A stretch of 64,000 nt of DNA from Anaerostipes faecalis (GCF_018982945.1 NZ_JABRXE010000005.1:111891-175890), one strand, 5' to 3'; shown: positions 41,775-52,123, counted from the first letter of the stretch. Translations and numbers: made by a program. The notes: generated by a model not told the origin, from the sequence alone.

Positions 41775-43154
41775 TTACTTGTGTACTTTAGTCAACAGAA
41801 CCACGCTCTCAACATGGCTGCTATGGCTGAACTGATCCACAACGCTGACTTTTTCTACCTGATACCCGTTTTCTCCGAGCACCTTCACATCTCTTGCCAG
41901 AGTTGCCGGATCACAGCTGACATAGACGATTCGTTTTGGCTCCATCTTAACCATTGTATCCAAAAGCTTCTTATCGCATCCTTTTCTTGGAGGATCTACA
42001 ACAATAACGTCTGCATAAACCCCATGTTTTTTATACTCTTCCGGCAATACTTCCTCTGCTTTCCCAACAAAAAATGTGGCATTATCTATATGATTCATAC
42101 GGGCATTTAATCTTGCATCATCAATTGCTTCTTTGACAATTTCCACCCCATAAACCTGTTTTGCTTTCTGTGCCAGGAACAAAGAAATAGTTCCAATACC
42201 ACAGTATAAATCCCAAACAGTTTCTTCTCCATTCAGCTTGGCATACTCCAAGGCCTTTTCATATAAAACCCTGGTCTGTTTTGGATTTACCTGGAAAAAG
42301 GACAGTGGACCAATCTGATATTTTACATTTCCAATATAGTCATAAATATATGGAGGACCGTAAACTTCTTCTATTCTATTTCCTAAGATACGATTGGTCT
42401 TTTCTTTATTGACATTGACACAAATACTGGTCATACCATCTATTTCCTTTAACGATTCCACAAGTCCGTCCAAATTTTTCAGATTCTTTTTATTGCCATT
42501 GATAACCAGACATACCATAATCTCTCCGGTGACAAAACCAACACGGGTAACAATATGTCGCACCAGGCCCTGATGTATCTTCTCATCATAGGCCGAAATA
42601 CCATTTTCTTTCATATAATCCAGTACTTTTAACAAGATTTTTTCGTTGACCGGATGCTGAATGGCACAATGGGTACAATCAATAATACTATGAGTCCTTC
42701 CTGCATAAAATCCTGTAACCAGATTTCCTTCCTTATCGGTTCCTACCGGGAACTGGGCTTTATTACGGTAATAAAAAGGATCTTCCATTCCGTAGATCGG
42801 CTCCATTTTCTTTTCTATTCCATTCAGTCCGCCTATTCGCTCCAGACAGTTTTTTACTTTATTAAATTTATACTCAAGCTGTTTATCATAGGACAAATGC
42901 TGCAAGGTACAGCCACCACACGGTCTGGCCACAGGACACTTTGGCTCTACACGATCTTTGGATGGTTCCAGGATTTCTTCAACTCTGGCAAATCCATAAT
43001 TTTTCTTTGTTTTTATGATCTTTGCTCGAACTCTGTCTCCAATAACGGCATCTTTCAAAAAAAGGGCATAGCCGTCAATATGACCAATGCCCTCTCCCTC
43101 ATTTCCAATATCATCAATATATATTTCTACAATTTGATTCTTCTTAAATTCCAT
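41775..43154 (-). CDS. rlmD: 23S rRNA (uracil-5-) methyltransferase
   Basis: A 459-aa TrmA/RumA-type enzyme. Residues ~1-60 are a TRAM domain. The Cys cluster CPVARPCGGC (Cys73, Cys79, Cys82) binds an Fe-S cluster with a later Cys. The methyltransferase domain has VWDLYCGIGTISLFLAQKA, the catalytic VVDPPRKGCDKKLLDTM and VYVSCDPATLARDVKVL (nucleophile Cys), and the C-terminal HSSHVESVVLLTKVHK. Firmicutes carry paralogues of RlmCD type, so the exact uridine is not certain. The accessory block starts directly after its stop, and this gene is a known insertion site of mobile elements in streptococci. Confidence 0.88.
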   Translation of the reverse strand: MEFKKNQIVEIYIDDIGNEGEGIGHIDGYALFLKDAVIGDRVRAKIIKTKKNYGFARVEEILEPSKDRVEPKCPVARPCGGCTLQHLSYDKQLEYKFNKVKNCLERIGGLNGIEKKMEPIYGMEDPFYYRNKAQFPVGTDKEGNLVTGFYAGRTHSIIDCTHCAIQHPVNEKILLKVLDYMKENGISAYDEKIHQGLVRHIVTRVGFVTGEIMVCLVINGNKKNLKNLDGLVESLKEIDGMTSICVNVNKEKTNRILGNRIEEVYGPPYIYDYIGNVKYQIGPLSFFQVNPKQTRVLYEKALEYAKLNGEETVWDLYCGIGTISLFLAQKAKQVYGVEIVKEAIDDARLNARMNHIDNATFFVGKAEEVLPEEYKKHGVYADVIVVDPPRKGCDKKLLDTMVKMEPKRIVYVSCDPATLARDVKVLGENGYQVEKVSVVDQFSHSSHVESVVLLTKVHK

Positions 43155-43162
43155 ACATACCT

Positions 43163-44104
43163 CTAAATTGATGTTTTACGGATTCTTGTATCTAACAGTC
43201 TCTGGAAACCTGACCATTCCTGATCTTCTTTTTGCTTTTCCATAATCTCAGCAAAAGTTTCCATTTTTGCATCCAGATTATCTGCCTGACTTAAAGCGAT
43301 TGCCTCCAGCAATGCCGGTTTCTTTGGAGATCCAAACTCCAGCTCCCCGTGATGTGCCAGCATACAATGCTTCACTTCATTGGCAAGCTTTGGTGGAAAT
43401 CCCGGAATTTGTCGAATCAAACGATCCAGCTTAATGGCTCCCATAACAATGTGACCCACCAGCTGTCCTTCATCTGTATAATCATTTTCAGGGAATCCGG
43501 ATAATTCTTCAACTTTACCCATGTCATGCCATAACGCACACATAACAATAAGATCACGGTTGATCTGTGGGTATAGATTTGCATAACTTTCACAAATTTT
43601 TGCCACTGACAGGCTGTGTTCCAACAGTCCTCCTATGTAACCGTGATGTACACTTTTGGCTGCAGAATGAACCTTAAATTCCCTGGCAAAATCCTTATCT
43701 TCAACAAAAATCATTTCTGCCAGTTTCTTTAAATGTGGTTCTTTTGTTTTCCTGATCAGATTTAACAACTCCTGATACATGCCATCAATATCTTTCTTCG
43801 TACTTGGCATGTAATCAACCATTCTGTATTCGCCTTCCTGTGCTTTTCGAATCTGCTGTATGTTCAGCTGATTAGACCCCTGATAACTTGTCACCTGACC
43901 TCTGACTAAAATATAATCCATTGCTTCAAAATGACCAATGGCATTCGTAAGCTCCCATACTTTACCATCAATCATTCCTGTTTTATCCTGCAGTGTCAGG
44001 GAATAATAAGATTTTCCAAACTTTGAGGTTCCAGGAGATTTTGTCTTACATAAATAAATCTCAGAAACCTGATCCCCTTCACGTAATTCACTAATATATC
44101 TCAT
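43163..44104 (-). CDS. YhaM-like 3'-5' exoribonuclease (OB fold + HD)
   Basis: A 313-aa protein. Residues ~1-90 form an OB fold (GKSYYSLTLQDKTGMIDGKV, VRGQVTSYQGSNQLNIQQIR). Residues ~155-290 are an HD phosphohydrolase domain: HGYIGGLLEHSLSVAKICES, ALWHDMGKVEELSGF (HD pair) and CMLAHHGELEFGSPKKPALL. B. subtilis YhaM has this order and degrades RNA from the 3' end. The ATG at 44104 is used; it has AGAAAGG upstream and the frame before it is not supported. It lies between ppk1 and rlmD. Confidence 0.85.
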   Translation of the reverse strand: MRYISELREGDQVSEIYLCKTKSPGTSKFGKSYYSLTLQDKTGMIDGKVWELTNAIGHFEAMDYILVRGQVTSYQGSNQLNIQQIRKAQEGEYRMVDYMPSTKKDIDGMYQELLNLIRKTKEPHLKKLAEMIFVEDKDFAREFKVHSAAKSVHHGYIGGLLEHSLSVAKICESYANLYPQINRDLIVMCALWHDMGKVEELSGFPENDYTDEGQLVGHIVMGAIKLDRLIRQIPGFPPKLANEVKHCMLAHHGELEFGSPKKPALLEAIALSQADNLDAKMETFAEIMEKQKEDQEWSGFQRLLDTRIRKTSI

Positions 44105-44239
44105 ATATAATGCCTTTCTAATTTTGGTATTGCTGCTTAACGCATACATGTTTCATTATGCCACAGTTCTTTTATAAAATCCATATAAAAAGCATGATAT
44201 ATTTTGGATTCTTTATTTTCTGCAGAGTATGTGGAATTT

Positions 44240-46288
44240 CTACATTTTTTCGGCATTTTTATATGCCTGTTCATAAAAGAATTCCTGTGAATTCAAAGGA
44301 GTATCCTGATTTTCACAGATTTTATAATTTCCTTCACTGTCCTCTTCTCTGGCTTTCTGATTATCACTTAGCATTGTAATGAACATTTCATTTAACTGCA
44401 TCTTAATATCATTATCATAAATCGGTGCGGCTACTTCTACTCTTCGTAAAGTATTTCTTGTCATAAAGTCTGCAGAAGCGATGTAAATCTTTTCTCTGCC
44501 CTGAACCCCGAAAATGTAAATACGGGAGTGTTCCAGAAATCGTCCTACAATACTGGTCACTTTAATGTTCTCTGTCTTGCCTTTCACTCCCGGAATCAGA
44601 CAGCATATTCCTCGCACAATCATATCAATCTTTACACCAGCACAAGATGCTTCGATTAATTTTTCCATAATCTTTTTATCTGTCAGCGAATTCATTTTCA
44701 ATCCAATATAAGCTTTTTCTCCTGCCTGCGCATGAGCAATTTCCTCATCAATCAAATGTAATACTTTATTCTGCAGGCAATTTGGTGCAACCATAAGATG
44801 ATTGGTTGAATCCACTGTTTCTCCCATAGACAGAGATTGGAATACATCTGCCGCTTCCAGAGCAATATCAACATTAGCTGTCATCAGAGATAAATCTGTA
44901 TACAAACGACTGGTTTTTTCATTATAATTTCCAGTTCCAATCTGAGTAATATATCCCACATGACCTTCTGTTTTTCTTGTAATCAGACACAGTTTTGAGT
45001 GTACTTTATAACCATCCAGTCCATAAATCACACGACATCCGGCATTTTCAAGTCTGCGGGACCATACAATATTATTTTCTTCATCAAATCGTGCCTTTAA
45101 CTCTACAAGAATTGTAACTTCTTTTCCATTTTCAGCCGCTTCAATTAACGTTTCTACAATTTTGCTCTGTTTTGCCACACGATACAGAGTCATTTTGATT
45201 GATACTACATCTTTGTCATTGGCAGCCTCCTGAAGCAGTTTTAAAAATGGCTTCATGCTTTCATATGGATAGCTTAACAATTTATCTTTTTGGGCAATCT
45301 GATCCATGATCGGCTCATCATCGTTAAATTGAACAGATTTTTGTGGTACCCGCTTTTCAAAAAATAATGAAGATTCTTTTCGTAAAATATCCTGAATGAC
45401 AAATACAAAAGAAAGATCCAATGGTGTACGGTTCTGGAATACATAGTCTGGATCCAGATCCAGGTATTCACATAATGTATTAATAATTTCTCCGTCCATT
45501 TCCTTAGAAAGTTCCAGACGGACAGGAGCAAGTTTTTTTCTCTTTTTGATCAGTTCTACCATAAAATCACGATAATCCAGATCCTCATCGTACATGGCAT
45601 CTGCATCAATATCCGCATTTCTTGTTATTCGAATCAATGCTTTGGCTTTTACATGGTAGCCTTTAAATACCCTAGGTACATAATGAAGAATCATCTCTTC
45701 TGAAAGTATGTACTCATCACTGTTTGGCAGTTTTACCAAACGCTGAAATACACCATTTCCACATGGGATAATTGCCAGTTTTTCTTTTCCGCTTTTTGTT
45801 TCCAGTACTGCAACTGCATAAATTTCTTTGTTCTTTAAAAACGGAAAAGGCTGACGCTTCCCAATGATTGTAGGAGAAATCAGCGGTGCGATTTCTGCAT
45901 TAAAATACTCACGCAGATACTCACTTTCTTTTTTAGTTATTTTCTGGAAATTTACAAGTTTTATACCGTGTTCTTCCAGCTGATCCATAATTTCTTCATA
46001 AACCATATCTTTTCTTCTATTCAGTTTACGCACCCTTGGCAGAATTGCCTGCAGCTGCTCCATTGGTGTCATTTTGGTTTTATTTTCTTTCATATCTTTA
46101 TCGATCAGCATCTGGTCAATTAAAGAACCTACACGTACCATGAAAAATTCATCCAGATTACTTTGATAAATAGATGCAAATGTTAATCGTTCACATAATG
46201 GAACATTTTTGTTTTCTGCTTCCTCTAATACTCGTTCATTAAATTTCAGCCATGAAAGTTCTCGATTCATAAAAATTTTCTGTTTCAT
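44240..46288 (-). CDS. ppk1: polyphosphate kinase
   Basis: A 682-aa Ppk1, which builds polyphosphate from ATP. Four-domain order: N-terminal helical domain (MNRELSWLKFNERVLEEAEN), head domain, and two catalytic domains. The active-site block YGLDGYKVHSKLCLITRK holds the phosphorylated His. The second conserved site is IYIASADFMTRNTLRRVEVA. Length and motifs are normal. It is the first gene of a leftward group with the exonuclease and rlmD. Confidence 0.95.
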   Translation of the reverse strand: MKQKIFMNRELSWLKFNERVLEEAENKNVPLCERLTFASIYQSNLDEFFMVRVGSLIDQMLIDKDMKENKTKMTPMEQLQAILPRVRKLNRRKDMVYEEIMDQLEEHGIKLVNFQKITKKESEYLREYFNAEIAPLISPTIIGKRQPFPFLKNKEIYAVAVLETKSGKEKLAIIPCGNGVFQRLVKLPNSDEYILSEEMILHYVPRVFKGYHVKAKALIRITRNADIDADAMYDEDLDYRDFMVELIKKRKKLAPVRLELSKEMDGEIINTLCEYLDLDPDYVFQNRTPLDLSFVFVIQDILRKESSLFFEKRVPQKSVQFNDDEPIMDQIAQKDKLLSYPYESMKPFLKLLQEAANDKDVVSIKMTLYRVAKQSKIVETLIEAAENGKEVTILVELKARFDEENNIVWSRRLENAGCRVIYGLDGYKVHSKLCLITRKTEGHVGYITQIGTGNYNEKTSRLYTDLSLMTANVDIALEAADVFQSLSMGETVDSTNHLMVAPNCLQNKVLHLIDEEIAHAQAGEKAYIGLKMNSLTDKKIMEKLIEASCAGVKIDMIVRGICCLIPGVKGKTENIKVTSIVGRFLEHSRIYIFGVQGREKIYIASADFMTRNTLRRVEVAAPIYDNDIKMQLNEMFITMLSDNQKAREEDSEGNYKICENQDTPLNSQEFFYEQAYKNAEKM

Positions 46289-46422
46289 TCTGATAATTCA
46301 CCTTTCAATTATTCTATATTCTCTTTTTTAGCATACTCCTTCATCGTAAAATTTATTTTCCGGTAATGTTAATTTCTTGTAAAATAACCTCACGTTTCCT
46401 TATTTTTCGACATTTCCTCGCG

Positions 46423-46451
46423 TTTACACCGCTATCAATATATGTTAAACT
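46423..46451 (+). promoter_or_regulatory. possible mutS2 promoter
   Basis: TTTACA (46423-46428), 17-base spacer, TAAACT (46446-46451), 50 bases before the mutS2 start. Both boxes deviate from consensus. The gap 46289-46501 holds no gene. Confidence 0.4.
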
Positions 46452-46501
46452 CATTATATTATGATGAAACATTTCATTTAAATTAAGAAGGATTATTAAT
46501 T

Positions 46502-48904
46502 ATGAACCAAAAAGTACTACAAACTTTAGAATTTGATAAAATCATTAACATTCTGACCGGCTATGCCACTACAGAATTAGGAAAATCTATGTGTTCCGGT
46601 TTAACTCCTATGACTGACGAAACTGATATTTTAAATGCCCAGGATCAGACACAGGATGCATTGACACGCATTTACAAACGTGGAAATGTATCTTTTTTTG
46701 GAGTATCCGATCTCACTCCTTGCCTGATGCGTCTGAAAATGAAAGGAACATTGGGAACCGGTGAGCTTCTGGACATTGCCCGGCTTTTAGAAACAGTGAA
46801 AAATGCTGTTTCTTATGGTGTCCGGACAGAAAAGGATCTGGAACCTGATTCACTGGATGAACTATTTGAAAATCTGATTCCGATGGAAGATCTTCTCCGC
46901 GAAATCCGACGTTGTATTATTTCAGAAGAAGAAATCAGCGATGATGCATCATCTTCATTAAAAAGTATTCGTCGTGCAATGAAACAGACCAATCAGAAGA
47001 TCCATGCACAACTGACATCTCTTGTCAGTTCTGCTGCCAATCAGGATAAGCTGCAGGATGCTATTGTTACCATGAGAAATGGTCGCTACTGTATTCCGGT
47101 AAAACAGGAATATCGAAGCAGTTTCCAAGGAATGATCCATGATCAGTCTTCCTCTGGAAGTACTTTGTTTATTGAGCCTATGTCTGTTGTAAATCTCAAT
47201 AATGAATTGAAAGAACTGGAAGGAAAAGAGCAGACAGAAATTGAGCGAATCCTGTCTGTCTTAAGTGAACAGGCTTCTTATGGAATTGATGACCTTGCAC
47301 ACAACCAGGAAATTCTGATTCTTCTGGACTTTATCTTTGCTAAAGCAAAATATGCCAAAGATCTGGATGGATCCAAACCTATCTTCCGAGAAGATGGTAT
47401 CATTGATATTAAACAGGGACGACATCCTTTGCTGGACAAGAAAAAAGTAGTTCCAATCAACGTATCTCTCGGAAAAGATTTTTCTATGCTGATCGTCACC
47501 GGTCCCAATACCGGTGGAAAAACGGTTTCATTAAAAACCGTCGGTCTTCTTACTTTAATGGGGCAGGCTGGTCTGCATATTCCTGCTTTTCAAGGATCCA
47601 GTCTTGGAATATTTGAGGAAGTATTTGCAGATATTGGAGATGAACAAAGCATTGAACAGAATTTAAGTACTTTCTCTTCTCATATGACAAATATTGTATC
47701 CATCATCCAACAGGCGCACCGCAACTCCCTTGTTCTTTTAGATGAGCTTTGTGGTGGAACTGATCCTATTGAAGGGGCTGCGCTGGCAATTTCTATTTTG
47801 AATGATCTTCATGCCCGTAGTGTTAAAACCATGGCAACCACTCATTACAGTGAATTGAAAATGTTTGCCCTTTCCACAGATGATATTGAAAATGCTTCCT
47901 GTGAATTTGATGTGGAAACTCTTTCACCAACTTATCGTCTGATGATCGGTATTCCTGGTAAAAGTAATGCTTTTGCCATTTCCAGAAAACTGGGACTTGA
48001 TGAGCATATTATTCAGGATGCATCTGGACAGATTGATCAATCTGTAAAAGACTTCGAATCTATTCTGGCAGATTTGGAAAAAAGTAAACAAACCATTGAA
48101 CAGGAACAGGAAGAAATATTAGAATACCGAAAGGAAATCGAATCTCTCCGACGCAGTTTAAAATCAAAACAGGATAATATAAAAGAAAAACGTGATAAAC
48201 TGCTTCGAGATGCCAGAGAAGAAGCCCATAATATTATTTCCGAAGCCAAAGAAGTGGCAGATTCTACTATTAAAGAATATAATAAACTGAAAAAACAGAC
48301 CAACAATCAGAATGCCAACAAGAAAATGGAGCATATGAGAAGTGATCTTCGTGGCCGTATGACTAAGCTGGAAAATCAAATGGCATACAAATCTAAAAAA
48401 CGTTCTAAAAAACGCCATGATGCCAGCGATTTTCAGGTTGGGGATGAAGTATATGTTACCAGTCTGTCTTTAGCTGGTACTGTACAGACATTACCAAATG
48501 CCAAAGGTGATCTTTATGTTCAGATGGGAATGATGCGTTCTCTTGTTAACATTAAAGATCTGGAAATTACAAAGACTGCAAAAGAAGTGAAAAAGGAAAA
48601 TCAAAGAAACGAAAGTCGAAACCGGGGACGTACCGCCATCAGTAAATCAGCTTCTATTAAATCGGAAATCAATGTAATGGGAATGACCGTAGACGAGGCC
48701 ATCGCCCAGCTTGATAAATATATTGATGATGCGTGTCTGGCAAATCTGAATCAGATTACAGTAGTTCACGGAAAAGGAACCGGTGCATTACGAAAAGGAC
48801 TTCATAACTATTTTAAATTATTGAAAAAGCAAAAACGAATCTCCGGATATCGTGATGGTGAATACGGCGAAGGGGATCTGGGAGTAACTGTGGTCATGCT
48901 TTAA
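46502..48904 (+). CDS. mutS2: endonuclease MutS2
   Basis: An 800-aa MutS2. Residues ~1-300 form the clamp/core region. Residues ~310-510 are the MutS-type ATPase: Walker A TGPNTGGKTVSLKTVGLL, then DIGDEQSIEQNLSTFSSHMT and LVLLDELCGGTDPIEGAALA. Residues ~520-620 are a long coiled coil (SKQTIEQEQEEILEYRKEIE). The C-terminus is a Smr domain, INVMGMTVDEAIAQLDKYID, TVVHGKGTGALRKGLHNYFK, which nicks DNA or RNA. It suppresses recombination and in B. subtilis splits collided ribosomes. RBS AAGAAGGA lies at normal spacing. Confidence 0.95.
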   Translation: MNQKVLQTLEFDKIINILTGYATTELGKSMCSGLTPMTDETDILNAQDQTQDALTRIYKRGNVSFFGVSDLTPCLMRLKMKGTLGTGELLDIARLLETVKNAVSYGVRTEKDLEPDSLDELFENLIPMEDLLREIRRCIISEEEISDDASSSLKSIRRAMKQTNQKIHAQLTSLVSSAANQDKLQDAIVTMRNGRYCIPVKQEYRSSFQGMIHDQSSSGSTLFIEPMSVVNLNNELKELEGKEQTEIERILSVLSEQASYGIDDLAHNQEILILLDFIFAKAKYAKDLDGSKPIFREDGIIDIKQGRHPLLDKKKVVPINVSLGKDFSMLIVTGPNTGGKTVSLKTVGLLTLMGQAGLHIPAFQGSSLGIFEEVFADIGDEQSIEQNLSTFSSHMTNIVSIIQQAHRNSLVLLDELCGGTDPIEGAALAISILNDLHARSVKTMATTHYSELKMFALSTDDIENASCEFDVETLSPTYRLMIGIPGKSNAFAISRKLGLDEHIIQDASGQIDQSVKDFESILADLEKSKQTIEQEQEEILEYRKEIESLRRSLKSKQDNIKEKRDKLLRDAREEAHNIISEAKEVADSTIKEYNKLKKQTNNQNANKKMEHMRSDLRGRMTKLENQMAYKSKKRSKKRHDASDFQVGDEVYVTSLSLAGTVQTLPNAKGDLYVQMGMMRSLVNIKDLEITKTAKEVKKENQRNESRNRGRTAISKSASIKSEINVMGMTVDEAIAQLDKYIDDACLANLNQITVVHGKGTGALRKGLHNYFKLLKKQKRISGYRDGEYGEGDLGVTVVML

Positions 48905-48920
48905 AATATTTTTCTACAAC

Positions 48921-48993
48921 AAAAAGCTTCACCTTATCAGTAATAGTTTTTAAATCCGACAGCGGATACTGTTACTGTAAAGTGGAGCTTTTT
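48921..48993. terminator. bidirectional terminator after mutS2
   Basis: AAAAAGCTTCAC, about 50 bases, GTGGAGCTTTTT, with a smaller inner dyad (CAGTAATAG / CTGTTACTG). The T-runs on both strands fit shared use by mutS2 and by the converging hydrolase gene. Confidence 0.7.
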
Positions 48994-49006
48994 ATTCTAA
49001 AACATT

Positions 49007-49540
49007 TTATTTAATTTCTATCTGGCATACTTTCATTACTTCCAGTGCATTTTGATGACTTTCCGGTGTCACCCCTGCACAACATGATGAATCAACCACA
49101 AGCTTTGCCTCGGGCAATGCTGCTTTCATTACCATAGCATTAGATATGACGCAAATATCTGTACATAGCCCAACCAGTTGAATTTCTACATCAGTACCTG
49201 CATATTCTCTTCCCAGTATATGAGCCAGTTCCATAGATCCAAAGGTATTCTTCTTACAAAAATCATGAACATTTCCTTTTGTATCTGCGATTGCCTGCAT
49301 AATCTCTTCATTCAATGCCCATTCCTCTTCCCCATAAATACAATGAGGAACCGGAAGATTTATCCCTTCCTGGGTAGAAAGATAATCTTCCCTATGGGTA
49401 TCCAGTGTACCATAGATATCTCCCTGGAAATTTCTGATCTTATCTGCTACGGATGAAACAATCTTTTGAGCTTCTTCTGTTCCCAATGCTCCATCGATAA
49501 AATCATTTTGCATATCAATTACAACTAATGCTTTTCTCAT
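49007..49540 (-). CDS. isochorismatase-family cysteine hydrolase (nicotinamidase-like)
   Basis: A 177-aa hydrolase. Catalytic triad candidates: Asp9 in LVVIDMQNDFIDGALGTEEA, Lys in FCKKNTFGSMELAHIL, Cys in LVGLCTDICVISNAMVMKAA. The motif H(R) in GTLDTHREDYLSTQEGINLP matches the metal region of nicotinamidases, so deamidation of nicotinamide is possible but not certain. It overlaps the yqeY stop by four bases, so the pair is co-transcribed. The GatB/YqeY partner is upstream. Confidence 0.85.
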   Translation of the reverse strand: MRKALVVIDMQNDFIDGALGTEEAQKIVSSVADKIRNFQGDIYGTLDTHREDYLSTQEGINLPVPHCIYGEEEWALNEEIMQAIADTKGNVHDFCKKNTFGSMELAHILGREYAGTDVEIQLVGLCTDICVISNAMVMKAALPEAKLVVDSSCCAGVTPESHQNALEVMKVCQIEIK

Positions 49541-49983
49541 TGAAGTTTTTCTCCCACTAACTGGTTTACCAGTTTGCCATCTGCTTTTCCTTTTACTCTT
49601 GGCATCAGATTTTTCATAACTTTTCCTTTGTCTTTCATGGTTGGAGCATCAATTCCAAGTTCTGTAAGAACAGCTTCGATTTCTGCTCTGATCTGATCCT
49701 CACTCATCTGCTCTGGAGCAAATTCTTCTAAAACTGCAAGACGAGCTTTACATTCATCAATAATATCTGTACGGTCTGCAGGACAGGAATCCATAGTTTC
49801 TTTTGTCTGTTTGATTTCTTTTGCAATAATTGAATTTTCTTCTGCTTCTGTCAGATCTTCTCTTTTATCAATCTGTGCATTTTTCAATGCATTTAACAGC
49901 ATGGACAAACTATCTTTTCTTTCTTTGTCCTTGTTTTTCATTGCAGTCATCATTTCTTTACGAATTACATCAATCATACTCAT
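49537..49983 (-). CDS. yqeY: GatB/YqeY-domain protein
   Basis: A 148-aa protein with the YqeY pattern: KKEMMTAMKNKDKERKDSLS-like start (actual RKEMMTAMKNKDKERKDSLS), EENSIIAKEIKQTKETMDSC, LAVLEEFAPEQMSEDQIRAE, and GKVMKNLMPRVKGKADGKLV. The fold is the tail domain of GatB, which binds tRNA; a role of the stand-alone protein is not known. The overlap with the hydrolase (ATGA type) suggests coupling. RBS GAGGAGGAAC is strong. Confidence 0.9.
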   Translation of the reverse strand: MSMIDVIRKEMMTAMKNKDKERKDSLSMLLNALKNAQIDKREDLTEAEENSIIAKEIKQTKETMDSCPADRTDIIDECKARLAVLEEFAPEQMSEDQIRAEIEAVLTELGIDAPTMKDKGKVMKNLMPRVKGKADGKLVNQLVGEKLQ

Positions 49984-50036
49984 GAGATTAGTTCCTCCTC
50001 TTTCTCTCGTTTCCTTCTATTTTATACCTTTTACAC

Positions 50037-50066
50037 CATAAAAGGAAGTCTCCATCGGAAACTTCC
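50037..50066 (-). terminator. terminator of the DUF6145-like gene
   Basis: Minus strand: GGAAGT, 11 bases, ACTTCC, then TTTTATGG, directly after the stop codon at 50067. Confidence 0.6.
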
Positions 50067-50675
50067 CTAAACCTCCCAGTAATATCTGCTTCCCTTCAAA
50101 TCTCTTTTTAATGATTGGGCAAGCCACACATCTTTATATTTTCTCACATTAAGAAAATCCTTCTGATTCATCTTAAAAAAAATCTCCTCTTCAAAAACAT
50201 AAATATACATTGGATCTTTTTTATTTTCTGGTTCTATGATCTGGGCCGCATCCACATATGCACAGCCAATATCCAGTCTCTTTCCTGTTCGTGTCTGCAC
50301 ACAGGTCTGCTCATAAACAGGGATTCCTTCTGTCATAAACAAAAACAGCTTTACAGGATGGATCCATAGACAGTTTTCTGATACTACCTCCATCTCGCAG
50401 GGAATCTGCCTACCGAAAATATAATCTCGAAGCTGATGAAGCACTTTTCTCTCTTCTTTATTTTCGGCTTTTAAAATACCCATTCCACCAAGATCACTCT
50501 TTCGGGAAATAATACCTTTTTCCAAAATCATTACTGCTTTTCCCTGCTCTTTTAAAAAATGCGCTTCCACTGCATTTTTTAAAGTTGCTTCCAAATATAC
50601 GACATCGGCTTTTTTATCTGATTTCAAAATTGGATAATCGGGAAAATCTATTTTTTCCTGCCAGATTGAATGCAT
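50067..50675 (-). CDS. uncharacterised protein (DUF6145-like)
   Basis: A 202-aa protein with a mixed fold and no membrane segment or enzyme motif: KKADVVYLEATLKNAVEAHF, LEKGIISRKSDLGGMGILKA, MTEGIPVYEQTCVQTRTGKR and KMNQKDFLNVRKYKDVWLAQ. It resembles a family conserved in Lachnospiraceae next to asnS (DUF6145 in my recollection), so its role may be linked to housekeeping functions, but nothing in the sequence states which. It lies 62 bases after asnS and has a good GGAGGTAG site. Confidence 0.6.
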   Translation of the reverse strand: MHSIWQEKIDFPDYPILKSDKKADVVYLEATLKNAVEAHFLKEQGKAVMILEKGIISRKSDLGGMGILKAENKEERKVLHQLRDYIFGRQIPCEMEVVSENCLWIHPVKLFLFMTEGIPVYEQTCVQTRTGKRLDIGCAYVDAAQIIEPENKKDPMYIYVFEEEIFFKMNQKDFLNVRKYKDVWLAQSLKRDLKGSRYYWEV

Positions 50676-50737
50676 CCTGCTACCTCCTGAATAAATCTTC
50701 TACTGGTAGCATATGCATTTCTTCAAACCTCATACCC

Positions 50738-52123
50738 TTAATATTTACACTTTCCAACAGTTCTTGGATATGGAATTACATCACGTATATTTCCCATTCC
50801 GGTAACATACATTACCATTCGCTCAAATCCCAGTCCAAATCCTGAATGTCTTGTAGAACCATATTTCCTTAAATCCAGATAAAAATCATAATCCTCCGGA
50901 TTCATTCCCAGCTCTTCCATTCTTGCTTCCAATTTATCCAGACTATCTTCTCTCTGGCTTCCTCCTATGATTTCTCCAATAGCCGGCACAAGAAGATCTA
51001 CTGCTGCCACTGTTTTATTATCATCATTCATCTTCATATAAAAAGCTTTGATATCTTTTGGATAATCTGTTACAAATACAGGTTTTTTGAAAATCCTTTC
51101 TGTAAGATATCTTTCATGTTCTGTCTGCAGATCAATTCCCCAGGAAACCTTATATTCAAATTCATCATTATGCTGCTCCAGTATCTTCACCGCTTCTGTA
51201 TAAGTAACTCTGGCAAAATCAGATTCTGCCACATGATGAAGTCTTTCCAAAAGCCCTTTGTCTATAAATTTATTGAAAAACTCCATTTCTTCAGGAGCCT
51301 TTTCCAACACATATCTGATAATATATTTTATCATCTGCTCTGCCAGAATCATATTATCTTCAAGATCTGCAAATGCCATTTCCGGTTCAATCATCCAAAA
51401 CTCCGCCGCATGTCTGGTAGTATTGGATGCCTCTGCCCTGAAGGTAGGACCAAATGTATAAATATTTCGAAATGCCTGTGCAAATGTCTCTCCTGAAAGC
51501 TGCCCGCTTACTGTCAGATTCACCGGTTTTTCAAAGAAATCATCTTCATAATCAACTTTCCCTTCTTTTGCAATTTCTTCCAGATCCATAGTGGTTACCT
51601 GAAACATTTCTCCTGCCCCTTCGCAGTCCTGTCCGGTAATAATCGGTGTATGAACATATACAAAATCTCTCTCCATAAAAAATTTATGAATTGCATATGC
51701 TACCAGAGATCTGACACGAAATACAGCCTGAAATGTATTGGTTCGTGGTCGTAAATGGGAAATACTCCTTAAATATTCAAATGTATGTCTTTTCTTCTGC
51801 AATGGATAATCAGAAGGACAACTTCCTTCTACGAAAATCTTTTCTGCCTGTATCTCAAACGGCTGTTTGGCATCAGGTGTTGCCACAAGATTTCCCTGAA
51901 CGATTACTGCTGTTCCTACCGTCATCTTGCATATTTGTGAGAAATTGTCCATTTCTTTTCCATAAACAACCTGAATCGGCTCAAAAAAAGTTCCGTCATT
52001 TATAATCAGAAATCCAAAATTCTTTGAACCACGATTACTCTTCACCCATCCACATAATTCTACTGATTTCTGATCATATTCTTTAAAATTTTTAAATATT
52101 TGTCTTCCTGTCATCATCTTCAT
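50738..52123 (-). CDS. asnS: asparaginyl-tRNA synthetase
   Basis: A 461-aa class IIb synthetase that charges tRNA-Asn. The N-terminal OB anticodon-binding domain ([34 protein letters not shown]) is followed by the catalytic domain: motif 1 region, motif 2 [20 protein letters not shown], motif 3 [20 protein letters not shown]. The His and Gln typical of Asn (not Asp) enzymes are consistent with [11 protein letters not shown]. Length is usual. The window's tRNA-Asn gene lies at 63759-63831. Confidence 0.95.
   Translation of the reverse strand: MKMMTGRQIFKNFKEYDQKSVELCGWVKSNRGSKNFGFLIINDGTFFEPIQVVYGKEMDNFSQICKMTVGTAVIVQGNLVATPDAKQPFEIQAEKIFVEGSCPSDYPLQKKRHTFEYLRSISHLRPRTNTFQAVFRVRSLVAYAIHKFFMERDFVYVHTPIITGQDCEGAGEMFQVTTMDLEEIAKEGKVDYEDDFFEKPVNLTVSGQLSGETFAQAFRNIYTFGPTFRAEASNTTRHAAEFWMIEPEMAFADLEDNMILAEQMIKYIIRYVLEKAPEEMEFFNKFIDKGLLERLHHVAESDFARVTYTEAVKILEQHNDEFEYKVSWGIDLQTEHERYLTERIFKKPVFVTDYPKDIKAFYMKMNDDNKTVAAVDLLVPAIGEIIGGSQREDSLDKLEARMEELGMNPEDYDFYLDLRKYGSTRHSGFGLGFERMVMYVTGMGNIRDVIPYPRTVGKCKY

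Noticed and set aside
46958-48418. Several minus-strand frames over mutS2
   Set aside because: Antisense shadows of the MutS2 ATPase and coiled-coil regions without start signals.
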